From Cepaea nemoralis (Eukaryota > Mollusca > Gastropoda > Stylommatophora > Helicidae), in assembly GCA_014155875.1 (NCBI GenBank), contig JACEFZ010024504.1:882001-946000 (forward strand): a DNA stretch of 64,000 nt, in the 5' to 3' direction. Within the stretch, counting starts at the first letter, position 1. Every line of letters starts with the position of its first letter. Position numbers and translations under genes: made by a program. Positions 56,596 to 64,000 of the stretch are shown here, piece after piece. Under the pieces are notes generated by a model. That model saw nothing but the letters and a program-made list of their open reading frames with translations, was not told the origin of the DNA and made no database searches.

Positions 56596-56932
56596 ACAAC
56601 AGTTTGTAAAATATTTATACTCATATAATAATCCTTCTTTGCCACGAACTTATATCACACCTTCTTAATTTATTGTAATTTTTTTAAAAACATTTTCACC
56701 ACATAAAGAGAATCAGCTTTTGCTTGTGATTAATGTCTTAGCCAGGTGCCAGCTGGCACTGTCGTAGCACCTGGCAACACCATATTCTTGCCAACCCCTA
56801 GCAGTAGTTACTGAAGATGTTTGGAGTAACTTGTCTTTGTGAAAACATATTTTCAACAGCTTAGAATATTTCACTTATCTCTAAGTTATTGGAAAATCCA
56901 TTTGTGTTATGAATTCATTATTCTGTTGGCAG

Positions 56933-57106
56933 AAAACTGAAACAGAACAGGATGTCTTACCCTGGTTATGGAAGTGGGCATTTTACACCATCCTCTGGCT
57001 ATGCAGCTATGCAGGGAGCTAGCAGCAGTAAAACTTTTGTGCCTGGCAGAACATTGAACTTTCATACAGGGCATGTTGGGAAACGAAGAGCTATGACAGA
57101 AGAAGA
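56933..57106 (+). CDS. Possible first coding exon of an unrecognised host gene
   Basis: A likely splice acceptor (ctgttggcag, ending 56932) precedes a short leader and ATG at 56952. The frame gives MSYPGYGSGHFTPSSGYAAM, QGASSSKTFVPGRTL and GHVGKRRAMTEE. A strong donor GTATGT starts at 57107, so the exon would end in a split codon (GA|). The low-complexity start followed by a basic and then acidic motif looks like a real protein rather than a transposon. I do not recognise the family. No downstream exon is identified in the window. Confidence 0.5.
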
Positions 57107-57318
57107 GTATGTATTTATCTTGTATATGCATAACTGTCACTGAATCCTTTTGATGAAAAAAAAAGAACACTTAATTTTATTATCTCTTTTTTTCTTGTTA
57201 ATACGCTCGTGGGCTGAAGACAACAGCCTGTCCTTGCCTGCCAATAAGCATTGTCGGGAGCTTTTTCCAGGTGTGTTGCTGTAGCCAATGAATTCGCTTG
57301 TTGTAGAATCTATTGGCA

Positions 57319-58158
57319 CCTTGCCGTCTTGACAGACGATAGTTTGTGCTTCAAACAGGCATAATAACTTTTACCCATGGCGGTAGCGAATGTGACTGGT
57401 AAGGCCAATTCACGCTGTAAATGTTCGTTCACAGTGGGTGCATGTGAACACGTGGTTATTTCCACCATCATGCACCATTTTACGTCTCACACACTCGGTG
57501 TGTGACTTATCTGCAATAATTTTCCTTTGTTTTTTTTCCATTTCTGATGTTTGTCCTCCATGCAACACATTCAGCGGCGACTTGCTCCCAATGTGCATTA
57601 TCAATGCCTGTATCAATCATGTCCCGCTTACACACATCTTTATATCATAGTAGCGGCCGACCCTGAGATCTCTTACCCATCTGCAATTCACCAAAAAAGA
57701 TGTCCTTTGATATTCTACCACCATCCATCCTCCTAACATGTCCTATCCATCTAAGTCTACGAAGACTGAGCATGGAATAAACCATCACACAACCTGATCT
57801 TTCCAATACTTCAGTATTTGTGATTTTGTCTTGCCACTTAATACCAAGAATTCTTCGCAGACACCGCATATGAAAGCTGTTGAAACGTTTCTCTTGGCGT
57901 GAGTAAGTTGTCCAGGTTTCACTGCCATGAAGAAGAGTACTAAGGACACAGGCTTGATAGACAAGGACTTTTGTTTTGGCAGTAAGCTTCCTGTTCTCCC
58001 AGACTCTTTTTCTTAATCTGTTCATTGTTGTTGCTGCCTTACCAATCCGGATGTTGATTTCCTGATCTAGGGATAATTTGCTATTTACCACTGATCCTAG
58101 ATACGTAAAATGGTCTACCATCTCTAGTTCGGCGTCGTCAATAAAGATTGATGGTACC
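57319..58158 (-). mobile_element. Zinc-finger LINE (Z1), 3' part, split by an LTR element
   Basis: The minus strand shows the Z1 C-terminal sequence from MVDHFTYLGSVVNSKLSLDQ through ETWTTYSRQEKRFNSFHMRC and RWIGHVRRMDGGRISKDIFF to the finger HVFTCTHCERTFTA. It is nearly the same as 53654-55330. The frame breaks near 57645, which separates 57645-58121 from 57410-57616. At 58154-58158 (GTACC) it is interrupted by the LTR element and resumes at 63831. Confidence 0.9.
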
Positions 58159-58710
58159 TGCCTCGAAGTGCCTACACCGGCAACCGTCGAGGTATCAACT
58201 CGTAATAATGCAAAACAGCAACGAAGGACGAGGAATTAAACTTGCGTCCTTACCTTGAATACAATGACAATCAACGGCAAAAGTCAAGATATCAAAGCGC
58301 TACCAGAAGTTTATTCCATAGCAGACATGTGAACATTAAACTCACGCAGACCTGTAGGTTGACCCCTATAGACGGGGTCGGCGCCTACTTTCCTGATCCA
58401 CCGATGAGTATCCAGTCTACTGCGCTCTGCTTGACGCCCTGATCCACTGATTCCATTTAAGCTGTAATTCCACTCTAGGTTTTTCCGCCCGGTTACTTCA
58501 CTGCAGTATTATCATCAACAGATCCCTCTCCTGACTCATAGCTGTCTCACGCTCATATCATCGCGTCCAGAGGTCACCTCACACAGATCCTTAGAAAAAC
58601 ACGTCCTTGTTCGAAATCACCATCACAGCCTCTCCCGTTGCTATCTACTGACGTTCTCCTTTTCTCCCGCCTATTCCGATGACGTCATTCTGTCTAAACG
58701 CCATGTGGCA
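58159..58710 (-). repeat. 3' LTR (minus orientation)
   Basis: The 552-bp LTR. It contains a 16-bp stretch (agctgtctcacgctca) that is absent from the other LTR at the same place. Outside the length differences the two LTRs are nearly identical by eye, so the insertion is fairly young. Confidence 0.9.
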
Positions 58711-59687
58711 GTATGCCCCCCCCCCTCCCTTTTAAAATGATGTAATCATTTTTTTTCTTTACATCAATAGAATTAACCTGTCACATAGCAGTGTAGACAC
58801 AATGACTTTCACAAGGCCAGCAATAATAACTAATGATCAATGATCAAAATATAACTATACTAACATAGTATTTAATCTAACTACGTTAACTAATCAACTA
58901 TTATCACAATTCATTAAATTAACTCTATATACACATACTAATAATAATTCAATTCAACTCATCTCACAATACGTGTTCACCGTTTTTCCTTTAAAGTAGT
59001 TACCCCCAGTCACAAAACATCCAAGTGAAAACTCGACACAGGAGAAAAGTCACACAAGTCAAAGTTCTCAAAGTTCTCCATGCCTCATCGGTTCCTCTCC
59101 ATGTAAATTTTCTTATCATCCTGTCAAAATCATATATTGACAGAAGTATCCAACTACTTAAACTATCTATTTGCAATAATAATATGTAATTGTTGATCTG
59201 TGTGTGTGTATTGCCAGTAAATTCGGTGCTATCTAACACATATTTCCAAACACTCTATGAACAAACAACTATAATAAACTAGGATTGAATAAATTGAATA
59301 AAATATTTATATTTATAGTTGATTTAGAATATCGTAAAGATTATAATTGAGTTGTAGATCCTACAGTTTTGTGAAGAATCATATCTCAAAGATTCAAAAT
59401 TTCTAAGATAATAAATCAGAAATATAATAAATATTTAAATCAAATACTCTTCATAAAATTATTAAGTTCTCTAATAACTGATATAGTTACGAACAATTAT
59501 CTGTAGAATAGAGAACCAACATATTTTACACACTTAAGTGAAGAAAGATAGTGAGAACAATTCTGACAAGTATAACTTTACACAGTGACATCTGGGATAA
59601 CTAAGTAATAAGACCCTAATGTGTCTGTGGTGTACTGTGTTGACATGAACCTAACACTTTCACATTCATCCCATTTTATTTTTCTTG
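58711..59687 (-). other. 3' untranslated part of the LTR element
   Basis: The AT-rich sequence between the second frame and the 3' LTR has no coding motif. The polypurine tract lies at its left edge. Confidence 0.6.
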
Positions 59688-60554
59688 TTATTCTTTTCTT
59701 TTATTCGTCCTTTTATTCATTTTCTTTCTTTCTTTCTTTGTTTCAAATCTGTAGAATCTCTCTTCTGCACTCATGCCAATATTTGTACATTGTAACTTTG
59801 TTGATTGGAACAATGTAATTATTTTCAGTCTTGTGTATCTTCTTTTAACTTGTGAATGGATAATTGTAATGCCGCACGCAACGTATTTCTTTGATTGTGT
59901 GTATCTGTTAGTGACATACTGTTTAACTTCAGCGTGTATGTGTGTAATACACCTAATGACTTCTGTATGTACGTTTGTGACACACTTCTTGACTTCTGTG
60001 CGTATGTATGTAATCCATTTCTTGCCTTTTGTGTGTATATTTATGATATGCGTTTTTGTTTGTATGAACCCGTTTACCCTATGTTTCCTCGCTTGTTGTG
60101 CATGTAACTTTTGTATGTAACAACCAATGCGTGATACTTTTGGTTTCTTTTTTGAATGTTTCACAAATATGTCATTTACCGACAAATAATCTCGTTTGCT
60201 TTGTTTTTGAGTATCAGTTATTTCTTCATGTTTGGGTTCGTTGACTTTGTGCAAATCTTGGTATTTGCAATTAATTACCGTTATGCTATCACTCAGTATC
60301 ATTGTATCATGCATGTCTACCGTTGATGTACCCTGTTCTATTTGCGTCTTTTCTTCTTCTTCTTCTTCTTCTTCTTCTTGTGTTGTTTCGATTTGGGCAT
60401 TTGTACTTGTAAGTGTTTCGTTAGACTTGTGTTCTATAGTTCCTTTCTGAACGAAATCTCTGGCGTTTGGTTCTTTCACTACTGTAGCACATACTTTACT
60501 TGTGTGATTATTTTCTTTTATTTCATACATTTGTCTTATACGCTCCTTCCACAT
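59688..60554 (-). CDS. Unknown frame of the LTR element
   Basis: A 288-codon frame starts MWKERIRQMYEIKENNHTSK just inside the end of the gag-like frame (19-base overlap). It has a Glu run (TTQEEEEEEEEEKTQ, from a CTT repeat in plus view) and then an unusual repeat of about 13 residues: EVKKCVTNVHT, EVIRCITHIHA, EVKQYVTNRYTQ, SKKYVACGITIIHS. The C-terminus is very basic (KKERKKMNKRTNKRKE). No protease, RT or integrase motif is present. It may be a frame-shifted gag extension, a captured or novel gene, or a chance frame in repeat-rich sequence. I do not assign a function. Confidence 0.5.
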   Translation of the reverse strand: MWKERIRQMYEIKENNHTSKVCATVVKEPNARDFVQKGTIEHKSNETLTSTNAQIETTQEEEEEEEEEKTQIEQGTSTVDMHDTMILSDSITVINCKYQDLHKVNEPKHEEITDTQKQSKRDYLSVNDIFVKHSKKKPKVSRIGCYIQKLHAQQARKHRVNGFIQTKTHIINIHTKGKKWITYIRTEVKKCVTNVHTEVIRCITHIHAEVKQYVTNRYTQSKKYVACGITIIHSQVKRRYTRLKIITLFQSTKLQCTNIGMSAEERFYRFETKKERKKMNKRTNKRKE

Positions 60555-60901
60555 TGTTTCCTTTGCAAGATTCTCATTTTCAAGTGCGAGTCGTTTTGTT
60601 TTTGCTTGATTTCTGTCTCTACTGTTATCTGTCTTGCCTTTAACTCTTTTTCCTTAGCCACCATTCGTTCGCGTTCCAAAGCTATTTCTTTTTCTCTAGA
60701 CTCTATTCGTTCGCGTTGCAGGGCTATTCGTTCTTGTCGTTCACGCGTAGCTTGAAGTTGCTCTGTTGCCAGTTTTTCCTGTCGTTCCATCCTCTCACGT
60801 GCAGCTTGAGCTCTAAATTCCTGTATGACCCAATTCCTAAGTTCTGCTCCAGCCAATCCATTCTTCTCACCCAACTCCGTGAAATATTGTAGTGTCGACA
60901 T
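60536..60901 (-). CDS. gag-like coiled-coil frame of the LTR element
   Basis: The 121-codon frame starts MSTLQYFTELGEKNGLAGAE, then LRNWVIQEFRAQAARERMER, and becomes a long charged helix (RIESREKEIALERERMVAKE). A short 'LGEKxGLxGAELRxWV' head followed by an Arg/Glu coiled coil is typical of the Gag start in many invertebrate Gypsy elements. No capsid or zinc knuckle follows. The end, KQCGRSV, overlaps the start of the next frame, as in elements that use frameshifting, though this could be decay. Confidence 0.72.
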   Translation of the reverse strand: MSTLQYFTELGEKNGLAGAELRNWVIQEFRAQAARERMERQEKLATEQLQATRERQERIALQRERIESREKEIALERERMVAKEKELKARQITVETEIKQKQNDSHLKMRILQRKQCGRSV

Positions 60902-63096
60902 CTTGTCCTACCTGTGTAATAATTTATTTTGCTGAAATATGATAGAACAATGCAAAATGTAAATATGTTCAATTCAGATAAGACAGTCAATATAACAACT
61001 GTTGAACAAAATGTGAACTGTAACTCAACAGCACTGTAAACTTGAACAATACAGAAATTCAGTAACTTCTTGCTATCTATATATCTGAAGTGTTATTATC
61101 TGTAAATAACAGAAAATAATATAAGAAATATATTCAGTATAAAGAATATATAATACTAGACAGTCAACAATGACAGAAGACGACTGACGAGTGACGTAAA
61201 TAGATATTTCCTTTCATAAAAGACAATAGTACTTTTATAGAAATTTGCCGTAAATATCCTCTCTTACTACTACACTTAACCCAAGACAACAATTATGTGT
61301 TGATCCCACAATATTCAAGTGTCTTTGCTTAATGTAGAAACGCTCACACTATTCATTTTTGAATTAATCTACTTAATATTAAATAATAGGCACCTCATTT
61401 ATCAACAATAACACATTAACCAACAATAACATATACTGGCCTTGTGCACTATTTGGGTTGATTCCTTTGGTGTCCACTATGACGTGTGGAACAAAAAGTT
61501 GACGTTATGTCCAGACGTTATCGTTGTCAGTAAATGTTGACGTACGTAGTAAATGTTCGGTCCTGATTGATCTAGTTGAGTTTATCCACTGTAACAATGT
61601 CCTCAGCGATTTCAGAAATTAGTATGCTCCAGTGTAGGTGTGCTGTTGTCTGTGTATCCACATGTGGCGTTGTCCAAGTGACCTGGTATCATTGCCAATT
61701 AGCGACCACTATGTTGAATATCGTATGCAGTTGTGGGTATGTTGGTCAGTAAGCACGACTGTATGTTAGAAAACTTGCTTATACACTCTCACGAGAGTAC
61801 AATGAACTTGCACTCCGCCCTTGGATCACGTGATCCGTGACCAACCCATGCGTAATCGTGATTGGTTAGGGCGTGTACGTTGAACCTTGATGCAATGTAA
61901 CAGCCTTATTCTGATGCTAGGCTGGACGATGAGTGATTGATGCGGGCCTCGGAAGTAAGTCCTCTAACGAATGTCGAGTTCAGTTATGCGTGACTCACTT
62001 TCGTATCACGCTCGAAACACTTCCTGTCGATCCGACTCGTGTTAATGTAGTGTCCTGTCGACTCTTGATGTGGTAATGAGTAGATTACAGCTCTACTGTC
62101 CGGACACAACATCCATAATTTTCCATGTGTAATGTAGACCACAATATTTTGTGTCGCAACTTCGTGTCCGTTGATCCTATGCCAGTGAGGTGTCAGTCTA
62201 ATATATTGAACTGTCACTGTGAGATAAGCGAAATGCTGTTTCAGGGATTAAAAAGTCAGTGATACTGACGGCGATGCCTGAAATGTCGTTGTCAATCCCT
62301 TGACTCACTTGGTATGGTAGTGCAACATGTGTCACGTAAAGTTCAAAGTAATGAAGTGGTACTGTGTAAAGTTTGTAACGTTCAATGTTCGTATGTGACA
62401 GTAGTGAAGTTTCAGTGACGATCGTTGTTGAACATTACTTGCATCATGGCGTACTGTGTCAACTTAATTTTCATAATGTTGTATATCATCTTTCAGCATC
62501 CGACGTCAGCAAGTTTTCAGACATGTACAATAAATAATGTCTATAGACGTATCAAATGTCCTTTGCGCCGATAGTGAATTTATGACAGAGTGTCGGCAGC
62601 AAATATAATCGTGTGTGGTGTCATTCTCTTTGTTGACGTTTGCGTGTCAGTGTGTCGTGTCAACTGTGTAGTTTGCATTGTCCCACGAAGTCTGATATGT
62701 TAGTAATAATTACATACTTCAATGTTTACAGTCTGCAATGTTTTTATCGTCATTTCTTCCTTATTATAGCGTCGTGGACAGTATGTTTCAAATGGTGTGC
62801 GTATAATGTGTAGTCTTGACGATAAAGAATGCGATATTCTGTGAAGAAACTTCGTGTTGTTCTTGTGAAATATAAACTTCTAACTTACTGTTGTAACTTG
62901 CAAACTGTATGATCTTCCAGTTTACTTATTCCTGCTCTTCTCCATTTTGTGACGTCCAGCTTGTGTGTGATTCGTGTAGTGCGGTGCAACTCAAGATGTT
63001 GGCGTGCAAATGTTTCTACGCTCAGCTGACTGAATCTGGCAGGAATTTCGTGTTGACAATTTTTTTTATGCAGCGAGTCCAGTGACGACCCCCATA
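60902..63096 (-). other. Long 5' leader of the LTR element
   Basis: About 2.2 kb lies between the 5' LTR and the gag-like frame, with only short open frames. The primer-binding region is at 63075-63096. I see no gene. Such long non-coding leaders occur in non-autonomous LTR derivatives. Confidence 0.6.
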
Positions 63097-63830
63097 TGCC
63101 TCGAAGTGCCTACACCGGCAACCGTCGAGGTATCAACTCGTAATAATGCAAAACAGCAACGAAGGACGAGGAATTAAACTTGCGTCCTTACCTTGAATAC
63201 AATGACAATCAACGGCAAAAGTCAAGATATCAAAGCGCTACCAGAAGTTTATTCCGTAGCAGACATGTGAACATTAAACTCATGCAGACCTGTAGGTTGA
63301 CCCCTATAGATGGGGTCGGCGCCTACTTTCCTGATCCACCGATGAGTATCCAGTCTACTGCGCTCTGCTTGACGCCCTGATCCACTGATTCCATTTAAGC
63401 TGTAATTCCACTCTAGGTTTTTCCGCCCGGTTACTTCACTGCAGTATTATCATCAACAGATCCCTCTCCTGACTCATATCATCGCATTTGTAGGTTGACC
63501 CCTATAGATGGGGTCGGCGCCTACTTTCCTGATCCACCGATGAGTATCCAGTCTACTGCGCTCTGCTTGACGCCCTGATCCACTGATTCCATTTAAGCTG
63601 TAATTCCACTCTAGGTTTTTCCGCCCGGTTACTTCACTGCAGTATTATCATCAACAGATCCCTCTCCTGACTCATATCATCGCGTCCAGAGGTCACCTCA
63701 CACAGATCCTTAGAAAAACACGTCCTTGTTCGAAATCACCATCACAGCTTCTCCCCGTTGCTATCTACTGACGTTCTCCTTTTCTACCGCCTATTCTGAT
63801 TACGTCATTCTGTCTAAACGCCATGTGGCA
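63097..63830 (-). repeat. 5' LTR (minus orientation), with internal duplication
   Basis: It is 734 bp long, 182 bp more than the other LTR. A 198-bp segment starting tgtaggttgacccctataga is present twice in tandem (from 63291 and from 63489), and the 16-bp stretch seen in the other LTR is missing. These two changes account exactly for the length difference. Confidence 0.92.
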
Positions 63831-64000
63831 GTACCCCATGTGCACCTTGTGACATAATCTGTGTCTTCTTTTTGCTAATTGTTAGACCAAATTCGGAACA
63901 AGCATTGGAGAATGCAGATAGTAGACATTGTAATTCTTCCTCAGAGTGGGTCGTAACTGAGCATCATCTGCCAAAAACAACTCTCTGATCAGTACCCTCC
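63831..64000 (-). mobile_element. Zinc-finger LINE (Z1) continuing out of the window
   Basis: After the target duplication GTACC the sequence resumes the interrupted Z1 LINE on the minus strand ('catgtgcaccttgtgacata', ending near RELLFADDA). It aligns with 54330-54480 of the plus-strand copy. RT coding continues beyond the window edge. Confidence 0.9.

Larger units (their letters stand above)
58159..63830 (-). mobile_element. Complete LTR retrotransposon without recognisable pol
   Basis: Direct repeats 58159-58710 and 63097-63830 end in TG...CA. The insertion is flanked by a perfect 5-bp duplication GTACC (58154-58158 and 63831-63835), within a Z1 LINE that is continuous when the element is removed. 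A polypurine tract next to the LTR at 58159-58710 (reverse complement AAAAGGGAGGGGGGGGGG, about 58716-58735) sets the orientation as minus. The 5' LTR (63097-63830) is followed on the minus strand by TATGGGGGTCGTC, similar to a tRNA-Pro primer-binding site (TGGGGGCTCGTC). Inside are a gag-like coiled-coil frame and an unknown frame, but no protease, RT or integrase. This fits a non-autonomous large LTR derivative. Confidence 0.88.

Noticed and set aside
58242..58442. A 66-codon frame (MRPYLEYNDNQRQKSRYQSA) found twice, also at 63180-63380
   Set aside because: It lies entirely in the LTRs of one element, so the duplication is the LTR pair. There is no protein-like conservation beyond that, and it is on the strand opposite the element.
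59688..60554. Integrase or RT in the second frame of the 58-64 kb LTR element
   Set aside because: I searched for a DDE-type pattern, HHCC and YxDD and found none; cysteines and histidines occur within a short tandem repeat rather than in a zinc-binding pattern.

Overview
This is non-coding-rich nuclear DNA from an animal, most likely an arthropod or another protostome. The reasons are spliced exons, long introns, tRNA-derived SINEs, RTE-type LINEs, Tigger, Helitron, Gypsy and IS630-type elements, and GA/CT microsatellites. I cannot name the species.

The only host gene I recognise is PEX11B on the minus strand. Two consecutive coding exons are visible (38882-38997 and 20767-21332). They are separated by a 17.5 kb intron packed with transposable elements. 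A second possible host exon (plus strand, 56933-57106) has plausible splice sites but an unrecognised product.

Layout. 0.65-7.7 kb: an internally deleted Gypsy element with both LTRs, a 5-bp target duplication, a SCAN-like capsid, and remnants in the order Gag-protease-integrase-RNase H (Gmr1-like). A truncated LINE is nested in its gag. 8-14.7 kb: LINE debris, a decayed unnamed transposon protein, an RTE fragment nested in another LINE, and a 40-copy 32-bp minisatellite with higher-order structure. 14.7-17.8 kb: a nearly complete RTE on the minus strand. 20.8-38.9 kb: PEX11B and its intron, with SINEs, RNase H LINEs, a roughly 515-bp SINE-derived tandem array, an inverted pair of RTE copies, and a broken IS630/mariner-type transposase. 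39.4-43.4 kb: a LINE with a C-terminal zinc finger, split by a solo LTR. 43.5-45.5 kb: a Helitron containing a Tigger, which contains a retrozyme-like repeat with two hammerhead ribozyme motifs. 45.5-53 kb: mostly unassigned sequence, tRNA-like SINE heads, an inverted-repeat element, microsatellites and a dispersed repeat. 53.2-64 kb: two copies of a zinc-finger LINE. One of them is split by a complete 5.7 kb LTR element that carries a gag-like coiled-coil frame and an unknown second frame but no recognisable pol.

Most insertions here could be resolved to base level by their target-site duplications, so the window is a readable stratigraphy of nested elements. The most unusual signal is the 402-bp direct repeat at 44446-45107. 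Each copy encodes, on the minus strand, a sequence that meets the type I hammerhead ribozyme consensus.
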